Shown here: one piece after another, positions 36,415 to 50,926 of the stretch
Layout of the letters: each line of letters opens with the position of its first letter
Numbering within the stretch: position 1 is the stretch's first letter
Program-made: the position numbers and the translations under genes
Notes under the pieces: generated by a model
What the model was told of the DNA's origin: nothing
The model's database searches: none
Seen by the model: only the letters and a program-made list of their open reading frames with translations
Source: Hydractinia symbiolongicarpus
Taxonomy: Eukaryota; Cnidaria; Hydrozoa; Anthoathecata; Hydractiniidae
Direction of reading: 5' to 3'
Assembly: GCF_029227915.1 (NCBI RefSeq)
Contig: NC_079885.1
Location: 28,647,001 to 28,711,000, forward strand
Length of the DNA: 64,000 nt

Positions 36415-39400
36415 GTCCATTTGGCTCACTTATCACATTTATAAGGTCACAGTCCAGAATCAATTCAATTAAGTCCCACAGTCAATCATTTCACTGTTAA
36501 ATGCGATACAACTTAGTAATATCGGAAACAAATCACTAAATACATGTTGGTACGAACATGTGACGCAACTGTTGTAACTCAAACGGATTGACACCGTTAT
36601 AAAGTCAATGAAATGTAGTTTTTGAAAATGTTTCTATTTCTTCAACGCGCACTCACGGCTAGGTTTGGTCCCACAGTACAAAATAACTTATTTATCTAAA
36701 CTTTTAAATAAAACGCTACCACAGTGCCCAGCGAATCGGTAAATTCCAGCAATCATGTCAAATTAAGAAGAATGTTATTCCTTGGGTCCAGTTGTCTCAT
36801 TTATCACATTTATGAGGTCAAAGTCCAAAATCAGTTCAATTAAGTCCCACAGTCAATCCTTTTACTTTTAAAAGCAATGCAACCTAGTAATATCGGAAAA
36901 AAATCATTAAGTACGTGTTGGTACGAATATGTGACGCAACCGTTGTAGTTGGAACGGACTGATACCGTTAGAAAGTCAATGAAATGTAGTCTTTGAAACT
37001 GTTCCTATTCATTCAGCGCGTGCTAACGGCCAGGATTGGTCCCACAGTAAAAAAAGACTTATTTTATATACATTTTTAAGTGAAGGGCTACCATAGGGCC
37101 GAGTGTAATCGCTGAATTCCAGCAATTATGTCAAATTAAGAAGAATGTTATTTCTTGGGTCCAATTGTCTCACTTATCACATTTATAAGGTCACAGTCCA
37201 AAATCAGTTCAATTAAGTCCCACAGTCAATCGTTTCACTGTTAAAAGCGATACAACCTAGTATTACCAGAAAAATATCACTAAATACATGTTGGTACGAA
37301 TATGTGACGCAACCGCTGTAACTCAAACGGACTGATACCGTTAGAAAGTCATGGAAATGTAGTTTTTGAAACTGCCTCTATTTCTTCAACGCGCGCTACC
37401 GGCCAGGATTGGTCCCACAGTAAAAAATGACTTATTTTATATAAATTTTTAAATGAAGCGCTCCAAACAGCGACCAGTGTAATCGCTGAGTTCCGGCAGT
37501 CATGTCAAATTAAAAAGAATGTTATTTCTTGGGGTCCATTTGGCTCACTTATCACATTTATAAGGTCACAGTCCAGAATCAATTCAATTAAGTCCCACAG
37601 TCAATCATTTCACTGTTAAATGCGATACAACTTAGTAATATCGGAAACAAATCACTAAATACATGTTGGTACGAACATGTGACGCAACTGTTGTAACTCA
37701 AACGGATTGACACCGTTATAAAGTCAATGAAATGTAGTTTTTGAAAATGTTTCTATTTCTTCAACGCGCACTCACGGCTAGGTTTGGTCCCACAGTACAA
37801 AATAACTTATTTATCTAAACTTTTAAATAAAACGCTACCACAGTGCCCAGCGAATCGGTAAATTCCAGCAATCATGTCAAATTAAGAAGAATGTTATTCC
37901 TTGGGTCCAGTTGTCTCATTTATCACATTTATGAGGTCAAAGTCCAAAATCAGTTCAATTAAGTCCCACAGTCAATCCTTTTACTTTTAAAAGCAATGCA
38001 ACCTAGTAATATCGGAAAAAAATCATTAAGTACGTGTTGGTACGAATATGTGACGCAACCGTTGTAGTTGGAACGGACTGATACCGTTAGAAAGTCAATG
38101 AAATGTAGTCTTTGAAACTGTTCCTATTTATTCAGCGCGTGTTAACGGTCAGGATTGGTGCCACAGTATAAAAAGACTTATTTTATATACATTTTTAAGT
38201 GAAGGGCTACCATAGGGCCGAGTGTAATCGCTGAATTCCAGCAATTATGTCAAATTAAGAAGAATGTTATTCCTTGGAGTCCAATTGGCTCATTTATCAC
38301 ATTTATAACGTCACAGTCCAGAATCACTTCAATTAAGTCCCACAGTCAATCGTTTACTGTCAAAAGCGATACAACCTAGTATTACCAGAAAAATATCACT
38401 TAATACATGTTGGTACGAATATGTGACGCAAGCGTTGTAACTCAAACGGACTGATACCGTTAGAAAGTCATTGAAATATAGTTTTTGAAACTGACTCTAT
38501 TTCTTCAACGCGCCGTAACGGCCAGGATTTGTCCCACAGTAAGAAATGACATATTTATCTAAAATTTTAAATGAAGTACTACCACAGCGCCCAGTGAAAT
38601 CGGTAAATTCCAGCAATCATGTCAAATTAAGAAGAATGTTATTTCTTGGGTTCAATTGTCTCACTTATCACATTTATAAGGCCACAGTCCAAAATCAGTT
38701 CAATTAAGTCCCACAGTCAATCGTTTCACTGTTAAAAGCGATACAACCCAGTATTACCAGAAAAGTATCAATTAATACATGTTGGTACGAATATGTGACG
38801 CAACCGTTGCAACTCAAACGGACTGATACCGTTAGAAAGTCATTGAAATGCAGTTTTTGAAACTGCCTCTGTTTCTTCGACGCGCCGTAACGGCCAGGAT
38901 TGGTCCCAAAGTAAGAAATGACATATTTATCTAAAATTTTAAATGAAGTACTATCACAGCGCCCAGTGAAATCGGTAAATTCCAGCAATCATGTCAAATT
39001 AAGAAGAATGTTATTTCTTGGGTCCAATTGTCTAACTTATCACATTTATAAGGTCACAGTCCAAAATCAGTTCAATTAAGTCCCACAGTCAATCGTCTCA
39101 CTTTTAAAAGCGATACAACCTGGTATTACCAGAAAAATATCACTTAATACATGTTGGTACAAATATGTGACGCAACCGTTGTAACTCAAACGGACTGATA
39201 CCGTTAGAAAGTCAGTGAAATTTAGTTTTTGAAACTGCCTCTGTTTCTCCAACGCCCGCTAACGGCCAGGATTGGTCCCACAGTAAGAAATGACATATTT
39301 ATCTAAATTTTCAAATGAAGTACTACCACAGCGCCAAGTGAAATCGGTAAATTCCAGCAATCTTGTCAAATTAAGAAGAATTTTATTTCTTGTGTCCATT

Positions 39401-41254
39401 TGGCTCACTTATCACATTTATAAGGTCACAGTCCAAAGTTACTTCAAGTAAGTCCCAGAGTCAATCGTTTCACTGTTAAAAGCGATACAACTTAGTAATA
39501 TCGGAAAAAAATCACTAAATACATGTTGGTACGAATATGTGACGCAACCGTTGTAACTAAAACGGATTGACACCGTTAGAAAGTCAATGAAATGTAGTTT
39601 CTGAAAATGTTTCTATTTCTTCAACGCACGCTCACGGCTAGGTTTGGTCCCACAGTACAAAATGACTTATTTATCTAAACTTTTAAATAAAACGCTACCA
39701 CAGCGCCCAGCGAATCGGTAAATTCCAGCAATCATGTCAAATTAAGAAGAATGTTATTCCTTGGGTCCAGTTGTCTCATTTATCACATTTATGAGGTCAA
39801 TGTCCAAAATCAGTTCAATTAAGTCCCACAGTCAATCCTTTCACTTTTAAAAGCAATGCAACCTAGTAATATCGGAAAAAATTCATTAAGTGCTTGTTGG
39901 TACGAATATGTGACGCAACAGTTGTAACTCAAACTGATTTATACCGCCAGAAATTCAATAAAATGTAGTCTTTGAAACTGTTCCTATTTATTCAGCGCGT
40001 GCTAACGGCAAGGATTGGTCCCACAGTAAAAAATGACTTATTTTATATAAATATTTAAGTGAATGGCTACCATAGGGCCGAGTGTAGTCGCTGAATTCCA
40101 GCAATCATGTCAAATTAAGAAGAATTTTATTTCTTGGGTCCATTTGGCTCACTTATCAGATTTATAAGGTCACAGTCCAAAGTTACTTCCAGTAAGTCCC
40201 AGAGTCAATCGTTTCACTGTTAAAAGCGATACATCTTAGTAATATCGGAAAAAAATCAGTAATTACATGTTGGTACGAACATGTGACGCAACCGTTGTAA
40301 CTCAAGCGGATTGATGCTGTTAGAAAGTCATTGAAATGTAGTTTTTAAAACTGTCTCTATTTCTTCAGCGCGCGATAACGGCCAGGATTGGTCCCACAGT
40401 AAAAAATGACTTATTTTCTATAAATTTTTAAATGAAGTGCTACCACAACGCCCAGTGTAATCGCTGAGTTCCGGCAATCATGTCAAATTAAGAAGAATGT
40501 TATTCCTTGGAGTTCAATTGGCTCATTTATCACATTTAGGAGGTCAAAGTCCAGAATCACTTTAATTAAGTCCCACAGTCAATCGTTTCACTGTTAAAAG
40601 CGATACAACTTAGTAATATCGGAAAAAAATCACTAAGTACATGTTGGTACGAATACGTGACGCAACTGTTGTAACTCAAACAGATTGACAGCGTTATAAA
40701 GTCAAGGAAATGTAGTTTCTGAAAATGTTTCTATTTCTTCAGCGCGTGCTAACGGCTAGGATTGTTCCCACAGTACAAAATGACTTATTTATCTAAACTT
40801 TTATATAAAGCACTACCACAGCGCCCTGTGAAATCGGTAAATTCCAGCAATCATGTCAAATTAAGAAGAATGTTATTTCTTGGGTCCAATTGTCTCACTT
40901 ATCACATTTATAAAGTCACAGTCCAAAATCAGTTCAATTAATTCCCACAGTCAATAGTTTCACTGTTAAAAGCGATACAACCTAGTATTACCAGAAAAAT
41001 ATCACTTAATACATGTTGGTACGAATATGTGACGCAACCGTTGTAACTCAAACGGACTGATACCGTTAGAAAGTCATTGAAATGTAGTTTTTGAAACTGC
41101 CTCTATTCTTCAACGCGCGCTAACGGCCAGGATTGGTCCCACAGTAAAAAATGACTTATTTATCTAAATTTTTAAATGAAGTACTACCACAGCGCTCAGT
41201 GAAATCGGTAAATTCCAGCAATCATGTCAAATTAAGAAGAATTTTATTTCTTGG
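36415..41254 (-). repeat. Higher-order repeat, 13 monomers (4840 bp), copy 2
   Basis: This is the tandem second copy of the preceding unit. Differences noticed by eye are very few: ATTCATTCAG for ATTTATTCAG (near 37010), AACGGTC for AACGGCC (near 38148), CCACAGT for CCACTGT (near 40025). Homology stops sharply at TATCACATTT versus TATCAGATTT (41271). The duplication must be recent, or gene conversion is active. Confidence 0.92.
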
Positions 41255-44200
41255 GTCCATTTGGCTCACTTATCAGATTTATAAGGTCACAGTCCAAAGT
41301 TACTTCCAGTAAGTCCCAGAGTCAATCGTTTCACTGTTAAAAGCGATAAAACTTAGTAATATCGGAAAAAAATCAGTAATTACATGTTGGTACGAACATG
41401 TGACGCAACCGTTGTAACTCAAGCGGATTGATGCTGTTAGAAAGTCATTGAAATGTAGTTTTTAAAACTGTCTCTATTTCTTAAGCGCGCGATAAGGGCC
41501 AGGATTGGTCCCACAGTAAAAAATGACTTATTTTATATAAATTTTTAAATAAAGTGCTACCACAACGCCCAGTGTAATCGCTGAGTTCCGGCAATCATGT
41601 CAAATTAAGAAGAATTTTATTTCTTGGGTCCATTTGGCTCACTTATCAGATTTATAAGGTCACAGTCCAAAGTTACTTCCAGTAAGTCCCACAGTCAATC
41701 GTTTCACTGTTAAAAGCGATACAACTTAGTAATATCGGAAAAAAATCACTAAGTACATGTTGGTACGAATACGTGACGCAACTGTTGTAACTCAAACGGA
41801 TTGACACCGTTAGAAAGTCAATGAAATGTAGTTTCTGAAAATGTTTCTATTTCTTCAGCGCGTGCTAACGGCTAGGATTTTTCCCACAGTACAAAATGAC
41901 TTATTTATCTAAACTTTTATATAAAGCACTACCACAGCGCCCTGTGAAATCGGTAAATTCCAGCAATCATGTCAAATTAAGAAGAATGTTATTTCTTGGG
42001 TCCAATTGTCTCACTTATCACATTTATAAAGTCACAGTCCAAAATCAGTTCAATTAATTCCCACAGTCAATCGTTTCACTGTTAAAAGCGATACAACCTA
42101 GTATTACCAGAAAAATATCACTTAATACATGTTGGTACGAATATGTGACGCAACCGTTGTAACTCAAACGGACTGATACCGTTAGAAAGTCATTGAAATG
42201 TAGTTTTTGAAACTGCCTCTATTCTTCAACGCGCGCTAACGGCCAGGATTGGTCCCACAGTAAAAAATGACTTATTTATCTAAATTTTTAAATGAAGTAC
42301 TACCACAGCGCTCAGTGAAATCGGTAAATTCCAGCAATCATGTCAAATTAAGAAGAATTTTATTTCTTGGGTCCATTTGGCTCACTTATCAGATTTATAA
42401 GGTCACAGTCCAAAGTTACTTCCAGTAAGTCCCAGAGTCAATCGTTTCACTGTTAAAAGCGATAAAACTTAGTAATATCGGAAAAAAATCAGTAATTACA
42501 TGTTGGTACGAACATGTGACGCAACCGTTGTAACTCAAGCGGATTGATGCTGTTAGAAAGTCATTGAAATGTAGTTTTTAAAACTGTCTCTATTTCTTCA
42601 GCGCGCGATAACGGCCAGGATTGGTCCCACAGTAAAAAATGACTTATTTTATATAAATTTTTAAATAAAGTGCTACCACAACGCCCAGTGTAATCGCTGA
42701 GTTCCGGCAATCATGTCAAATTAAGAAGAATTTTATTTCTTGGGTCCATTTGGCTCACTTATCAGATTTATAAGGTCACAGTCCAACGTTACTTCCAGTA
42801 AGTCCCAGAGTCAATCGTTTCACTGTTAAAAGCGATAAAACTTAGTAATATCGGAAAAAAATCAGTAATTACATGTTGGTACGAACATGTGACGCAACCG
42901 TTGTAACTCAAGCAGATTGATGCTGTTAGAAAGTCATTGAAATATAGTTTTTAAAACTGTCTCTATTTTTTCAGCGCGCGATAACGGCCAGGATTGGTCC
43001 CACAGTAAAAAATGACTTATTTTATATAAATTTTTAAATGAAGTGCTACCACAACGCCCAGTGTAATCGCTGAGTTCCGGCAATCATGTCAAATTAAGAA
43101 GAATGTTATTCCTTGGAGTTCAATTGGCTCATTTATCACTTTTAGGAGGTCAAAGTCCAGAATCACTTTAATTAAGTCCCACAGTCAATCGTTTCACTGT
43201 TAAAAGCGATACAACTTAGTAATATCGGAAAAAAATCACTAAGTACATGTTGGTACGAATACGTGACGCAACTGTTGGAACTCAAACGGATTGACACCGT
43301 TAGAAAGTCAATGAAATGTAGTTTCTGAAAATGTTTCTATTTCTTCAGCGCGTGCTAACGGCTAGGATTGTTCCCACAGTACAAAATGACTTATTTATCT
43401 AAACTTTTATATAAAGCACTACCACAGCGCCCTGTGAAATCGGTAAATTCCAGCAATCATGTCAAATTAAGAAGAATGTTATTTCTTGGGTCCAATTGTC
43501 TCACTTATCACATTTATAAAGTCGCAGTCCAAAATCAGTTCAATTAATTCCCACAGTCAATCGTTTCACTGTTAAAAGCGATACAACCTAGTATTACCAG
43601 AAAAATATCAATTAATACATGTTGGTACGAATATGTGACGCAACCGTTGTAACTCAAGCGCATTGATACCGTTAGAAAGTCATTGAAATGTAGTTTTTGA
43701 AAATGTTTCTATTTCTTCAACGCGCGCTCACGGCTAGGTTTGGTCCCACAGTACAAAATGACTTATTTATCTAAACTTTCAAATAAAACGCTACCACAGC
43801 GCCCAGCGAATCGGTAAATTCCAGCAATCATGTCAAATTAAGAAGAATGTTATTCCTTGGGTCCAGTTGTCTCATTTATCACATTTATGAGGTCAAAGTC
43901 CAAAATCAGTTCAATTAAGTCCCACAGTCAATCCTTTCACTGTTAAAAGCAATGCAACCTAGTAATATGGGAAAAAAATCATTAAGTACTTGTTGGTACG
44001 AATATGTGACGCAACCGTTGTAGTTAGAACGGACTGATACCGTTAGAAAGTCAATGAAATATAGTATTTAAAACTGTCTCTATTTCTTCAGTGTGCGCTA
44101 ACGTCTAGGATTGGTCCCACAGTAAAAAATGACTTATTTTATCTAAATTATTAAGTGAAGCGCTACCATTGGGCCGAGTGTAATCGCTGAATTGCAGCAA

Positions 44201-44964
44201 TCATGTCTAATTAAGAAGAATGTTATTTCTTGGAGTCCAATTAGCTCATTTATCACATTTATAAGGTCACAGTCCAGAATCACTTCAATTAAGTCCCACA
44301 GTCAATCGTTTCACTGTTAAAAGCGATACAACCTAGTATTACCAGAAAAATATCACTAAATACATGTTGGTACGAATATGTGACGCAACCGTTGTAACTC
44401 AAACGGACTGACACCGTTAGAAAGTCAATGAAATGTAGTTTTTGAAAATGTTTCTATTTCTTCAACGCGCGCTCACGGCTAGGTTTGGTCCCACAGTAAA
44501 AAATGACTTATTTTATATAAATTTTTAAATGAAGTGCTACCACAACGCCCAGTGTAATCGCTGAGTTCCGGCAATCATGTCAAATTAAAAAGAATGTTAT
44601 TCCTTGGAGTTCAATTGGCTCATTTATCACATTTAGGAGGTCAAAGTCCAGAATCACTTTAATTAAGTCCCACAGTCAATCGTTTCACTGTTAAAAGCGA
44701 TACAACTTAGTAATATCGGAAAAAAATCACTAAGTACATGTTGGTACGAATACGTGACGCAACTGTTGTAACTCAAACGGATTGACACCGTTAGAAAGTC
44801 AATGAAATGTAGTTTCTGAAAATGTTTCTATTTCTTCAGCGCGTCCTAACGGCTAGGATTGTTCCCACAGTACAAAATGACTTATTTATCTAAACTTTTA
44901 TATAAAGCACTACCACAGCGCCCTGTGAAATCGGTAAATTCCAGCAATCATGTCAAATTAAGAA
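41255..44964 (-). repeat. Satellite with a 3-monomer repeat (1116 bp) and a dispersed 2.1-kb segment
   Basis: TTGGCTCACTTATCAGATTT recurs at 41261 and 42377, an offset of 1116 bp. A segment of about 42330-44494 has a close copy at about 50900-53064, an offset of 8570 bp or 23 monomers (ATATGTGACG with CTCAAGCGCATTG at 43631 and 52201). The segment between the copies contains the 8-monomer repeats. Confidence 0.7.
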
Positions 44965-47945
44965 AAATGTTATTTCTTGGGTCCAATTGTCTCACTTATC
45001 ACATTTATAAAGTCACAGTCCAAAATCAGTTCAATTAATTCCCACAGTCAATCGTTTCACTGTTAAAAGCGATACAACCTAGTATTACCAGAAAAATATC
45101 ACTTAATACATGTTGGTACGAATATGTGACGCAACCGTTGTAACTCAAACGGACTGATACCGTTAGAAAGTCATTGAAATGTAGTTTTTGAAACTGCCTC
45201 TATTCTTCAACGCGCGCTATCGGCCAGGATTGGTCCCACAGTAAAAAATTACTTATTTATCTAAATTTTTAAATGAAGTACTACCACAGCGCTCAGTGAA
45301 ATCGGTAAATTCCAGCAATCATGTCAAATTAAGAAGAATTTTATTTCTTGGGTCCATTTGGCTCACTTATCAGATTTATAAGGTCACAGTCCAAAGTTAC
45401 TTCCAGTAAGTCCCAGAGTCAATCGTTTCACTGTTAAAAGCGATAAAACTTAGTAATATCGGAAAAAAATCAGTAATTACATGTTGGTACGAACATGTGA
45501 CGCAACCGTTGTTACTCAAGCGGATTGATGCTGTTAGAAAGTCATTGAAATGTAGTTTTTAAAACTGTCTCTATTTCTTCAGCGCGCGATAACGGCCAGG
45601 ATTGGTCCCACAGTAAAAAATGACTTATTTTATATAAATTTTTAAATGAAGTGCTACCACATTGCCCAGTGTAATCGCTGAGTTCCGGCAATCATGTCAA
45701 ATTAAGAAGAATGTTATTCCTTGGAGTTCAATTGGCTCATTTATCACATTTAGGAGGTCAAAGTCCAGAATCACTTTAATTAAGTGCCACAGTCAATCGT
45801 TTCACTGTTAAAAGCGATACAACTTAGTAATATCGGAAAAAAATCACTAAGTACATGTTGGTACGAATACGTGACGCAACTGTTGTAACTCAAACAGATT
45901 GACACCGTTAGAAAGTCAATGAAATGTAGTTTCTGAAAATGTTTCTATTTCTTCAGCGCGTGCTAACGGCTAGGATTGGTCCCACAGTACAAAATGACTT
46001 ATTTATCTAAACTTTTATATAAAGCGCTACCACAGCGCCCTGTGAAATAGTTAAATTCCAGCAATCATGTCAAATTAAGAAGAATGTTATTTCTTGGGGT
46101 CCATTTGGCTCAATTATCACATTTATAAGGTCACAGTGCAAAGTTACTTCAATTAAGTCCCACAGTCAATCGCTTCACTGTTAAAAGCGATACATCTTAG
46201 TAATATCGGAAAAAAATCAGTAATTACATGTTGGTACGAACATGTGACGCAACCGTTGTAACTCAAGCGGATTGATGCTGTTAGAAAGTCATTGAAATGT
46301 AGTTTTTAAAACTGTCTCTATTTCTTCAGCGCGCGATAACGGCCAGGATTGGTCCCACAGTAAAAAATGACTTATTTTATATAAATTTTTAAATGAAGTG
46401 CTACCACAACGCCCAGTGTAATCGCTGAGTTCCGGCAATCATGTCAAATTAAGAAGAATGTTATTCCTTGGAGTTCAATTGGCTCATTTATCACATTTAG
46501 GAGGTCAAAGTCCAGAATCACTTTAATTAAGTCCCACAGTCAATCGTTTCACTGTTAAAAGCGATACAACTTAGTAATATCGGAAAAAAATCACTAAGTA
46601 CATGTTGGTACGAATACGTGACGCAACTGTTGTAACTCAAACGGATTGACACCGTTAGAAAGTCAATGAAATGTAGTTTCTGAAAATGTTTCTATTTCTT
46701 CAGCGCGTCCTAACGGCTAGGATTGTTCCCACAGTACACAATGACTTATTTATCTAAACTTTTATATAAAGCACTACCACAGCGCCCTGTGAAATCGGTA
46801 AATTCCAGCAATCATGTCAAATTAAGAAAAATGTTATTTCTTGGGTCCAATTGTCTCACTTATCACATTTATAAAGTCACAGTCCAAAATCAGTTCAATT
46901 AATTCCCACAGTCAATCGTTTCACTGTTAAAAGCGATACAACCTAGTATTACCAGAAAAATATCACTTAATACATGTTGGTACGAATATGTGACGCAACC
47001 GTTGTAACTCAAACGGACTGATACCGTTAGAAAGTCATTGAAATGTAGTTTTTGAAACTGCCTCTATTCTTCAACGCGCGCTATCGGCCAGGATTGGTCC
47101 CACAGTAAAAAATCACTTATTTATCTAAATTTTTAAATGAAGTACTACCACAGCGCTCAGTGAAATCGGTAAATTCCAGCAATCATGTCAAATTAAGAAG
47201 AATTTTATTTCTTGGGTCCATTTGGCTCACTTATCAGATTTATAAGGTCACAGTCCAAAGTTACTTCCAGTAAGTCCCAGAGTCAATCGTTTCACTGTTA
47301 AAAGCGATAAAACTTAGTAATATCGGAAAAAAATCAGTAATTACATGTTGGTACGAACATGTGACGCAACCGTTGTTACTCAAGCGGATTGATGCTGTTA
47401 GAAAGTCATTGAAATGTAGTTTTTAAAACTGTCTCTATTTCTTCAGCGCGCGATAACGGCCAGGATTGGTCCCACAGTAAAAAATGACTTATTTTATATA
47501 AATTTTTAAATGAAGTGCTACCACATTGCCCAGTGTAATCGCTGAGTTCCGGCAATCATGTCAAATTAAGAAGAATGTTATTCCTTGGAGTTCAATTGGC
47601 TCATTTATCACATTTAGGAGGTCAAAGTCCAGAATCACTTTAATTAAGTGCCACAGTCAATCGTTTCACTGTTAAAAGCGATACAACTTAGTAATATCGG
47701 AAAAAAATCACTAAGTACATGTTGGTACGAATACGTGACGCAACTGTTGTAACTCAAACAGATTGACACCGTTAGAAAGTCAATGAAATGTAGTTTCTGA
47801 AAATGTTTCTATTTCTTCAGCGCGTGCTAACGGCTAGGATTGTTCCCACAGTACAAAATGACTTATTTATCTAAACTTTTATATAAAGCACTACCACAGC
47901 GCCCTGTGAAATCGGTAAATTCCAGCAATCATGTCAAATTAAGAA
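44965..47945 (-). repeat. Higher-order repeat, 8 monomers (2981 bp), copy 1
   Basis: Eight distinguishable monomers occur in fixed order, marked by CTATCGGCC..AATTACTT, ACATTGCCCAG, GTGAAATAGTTAAATT, ACAACGCCCAG, GCGTCCTAACGG..TACACAATG, CTATCGGCC..AATCACTT, ACATTGCCCAG and GCGTGCTAACGG. The same order follows at +2981. Within the unit an older 5-plus-3 pattern shows, with ACATTGCCCAG spaced 1864 and 1117 bp. Confidence 0.9.
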
Positions 47946-50926
47946 GAATGTTATTTCTTGGGTCCAATTGTCTCACTTATCACATTTATAAAGTCACAGT
48001 CCAAAATCAGTTCAATTAATTCCCACAGTCAATCGTTTCACTGTTAAAAGCGATACAACCTAGTATTACCAGAAAAATATCACTTAATACATGTTGGTAC
48101 GAATATGTGACGCAACCGTTGTAACTCAAACGGACTGATACCGTTAGAAAGTCATTGAAATGTAGTTTTTGAAACTGCCTCTATTCTTCAACGCGCGCTA
48201 TCGGCCAGGATTGGTCCCACAGTAAAAAATTACTTATTTATCTAAATTTTTAAATGAAGTACTACCACAGCGCTCAGTGAAATCGGTAAATTCCAGCAAT
48301 CATGTCAAATTAAGAAGAATTTTATTTCTTGGGTCCATTTGGCTCACTTATCAGATTTATAAGGTCACAGTCCAAAGTTACTTCCAGTAAGTCCCAGAGT
48401 CAATCGTTTCACTGTTAAAAGCGATAAAACTTAGTAATATCGGAAAAAAATCAGTAATTACATGTTGGTACGAACATGTGACGCAACCGTTGTTACTCAA
48501 GCGGATTGATGCTGTTAGAAAGTCATTGAAATGTAGTTTTTAAAACTGTCTCTATTTCTTCAGCGCGCGATAACGGCCAGGATTGGTCCCACAGTAAAAA
48601 ATGACTTATTTTATATAAATTTTTAAATGAAGTGCTACCACATTGCCCAGTGTAATCGCTGAGTTCCGGCAATCATGTCAAATTAAGAAGAATGTTATTC
48701 CTTGGAGTTCAATTGGCTCATTTATCACATTTAGGAGGTCAAAGTCCAGAATCACTTTAATTAAGTGCCACAGTCAATCGTTTCACTGTTAAAAGCGATA
48801 CAACTTAGTAATATCGGAAAAAAATCACTAAGTACATGTTGGTACGAATACGTGACGCAACTGTTGTAACTCAAACAGATTGACACCGTTAGAAAGTCAA
48901 TGAAATGTAGTTTCTGAAAATGTTTCTATTTCTTCAGCGCGTGCTAACGGCTAGGATTGGTCCCACAGTACAAAATGACTTATTTATCTAAACTTTTATA
49001 TAAAGCGCTACCACAGCGCCCTGTGAAATAGTTAAATTCCAGCAATCATGTCAAATTAAGAAGAATGTTATTTCTTGGGGTCCATTTGGCTCAATTATCA
49101 CATTTATAAGGTCACAGTGCAAAGTTACTTCAATTAAGTCCCACAGTCAATCGCTTCACTGTTAAAAGCGATACATCTTAGTAATATCGGAAAAAAATCA
49201 GTAATTACATGTTGGTACGAACATGTGACGCAACCGTTGTAACTCAAGCGGATTGATGCTGTTAGAAAGTCATTGAAATGTAGTTTTTAAAACTGTCTCT
49301 ATTTCTTCAGCGCGCGATAACGGCCAGGATTGGTCCCACAGTAAAAAATGACTTATTTTATATAAATTTTTAAATGAAGTGCTACCACAACGCCCAGTGT
49401 AATCGCTGAGTTCCGGCAATCATGTCAAATTAAGAAGAATGTTATTCCTTGGAGTTCAATTGGCTCATTTATCACATTTAGGAGGTCAAAGTCCAGAATC
49501 ACTTTAATTAAGTCCCACAGTCAATCGTTTCACTGTTAAAAGCGATACAACTTAGTAATATCGGAAAAAAATCACTAAGTACATGTTGGTACGAATACGT
49601 GACGCAACTGTTGTAACTCAAACGGATTGACACCGTTAGAAAGTCAATGAAATGTAGTTTCTGAAAATGTTTCTATTTCTTCAGCGCGTCCTAACGGCTA
49701 GGATTGTTCCCACAGTACACAATGACTTATTTATCTAAACTTTTATATAAAGCACTACCACAGCGCCCTGTGAAATCGGTAAATTCCAGCAATCATGTCA
49801 AATTAAGAAAAATGTTATTTCTTGGGTCCAATTGTCTCACTTATCACATTTATAAAGTCACAGTCCAAAATCAGTTCAATTAATTCCCACAGTCAATCGT
49901 TTCACTGTTAAAAGCGATACAACCTAGTATTACCAGAAAAATATCACTTAATACATGTTGGTACGAATATGTGACGCAACCGTTGTAACTCAAACGGACT
50001 GATACCGTTAGAAAGTCATTGAAATGTAGTTTTTGAAACTGCCTCTATTCTTCAACGCGCGCTATCGGCCAGGATTGGTCCCACAGTAAAAAATCACTTA
50101 TTTATCTAAATTTTTAAATGAAGTACTACCACAGCGCTCAGTGAAATCGGTAAATTCCAGCAATCATGTCAAATTAAGAAGAATTTTATTTCTTGGGTCC
50201 ATTTGGCTCACTTATCAGATTTATAAGGTCACAGTCCAAAGTTACTTCCAGTAAGTCCCAGAGTCAATCGTTTCACTGTTAAAAGCGATAAAACTTAGTA
50301 ATATCGGAAAAAAATCAGTAATTACATGTTGGTACGAACATGTGACGCAACCGTTGTTACTCAAGCGGATTGATGCTGTTAGAAAGTCATTGAAATGTAG
50401 TTTTTAAAACTGTCTCTATTTCTTCAGCGCGCGATAACGGCCAGGATTGGTCCCACAGTAAAAAATGACTTATTTTATATAAATTTTTAAATGAAGTGCT
50501 ACCACATTGCCCAGTGTAATCGCTGAGTTCCGGCAATCATGTCAAATTAAGAAGAATGTTATTCCTTGGAGTTCAATTGGCTCATTTATCACATTTAGGA
50601 GGTCAAAGTCCAGAATCACTTTAATTAAGTGCCACAGTCAATCGTTTCACTGTTAAAAGCGATACAACTTAGTAATATCGGAAAAAAATCACTAAGTACA
50701 TGTTGGTACGAATACGTGACGCAACTGTTGTAACTCAAACAGATTGACACCGTTAGAAAGTCAATGAAATGTAGTTTCTGAAAATGTTTCTATTTCTTCA
50801 GCGCGTGCTAACGGCTAGGATTGTTCCCACAGTACAAAATGACTTATTTATCTAAACTTTTGTATAAAGCACTACCACAGCGCCCTGTGAAATCGGTAAA
50901 TTCCAGCAATCATGTCAAATTAAGAA
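47946..50926 (-). repeat. Higher-order repeat, 8 monomers (2981 bp), copy 2
   Basis: This is the second copy of the eight-monomer unit with the same markers in the same order. The diagnostic GTGAAATAGTTAAATT is at about 49022 against 46041 in copy 1. Homology continues slightly past the end and breaks by about 51020, where CACTTTTAAAAG replaces CACTGTTAAAAG. Confidence 0.9.

Noticed and set aside
33864-38988. Two identical 94-codon minus-strand frames
   Set aside because: They are the same satellite segment in the two copies of the 4840-bp unit, opening with a TTG codon. Identity reflects recent duplication, not protein selection.
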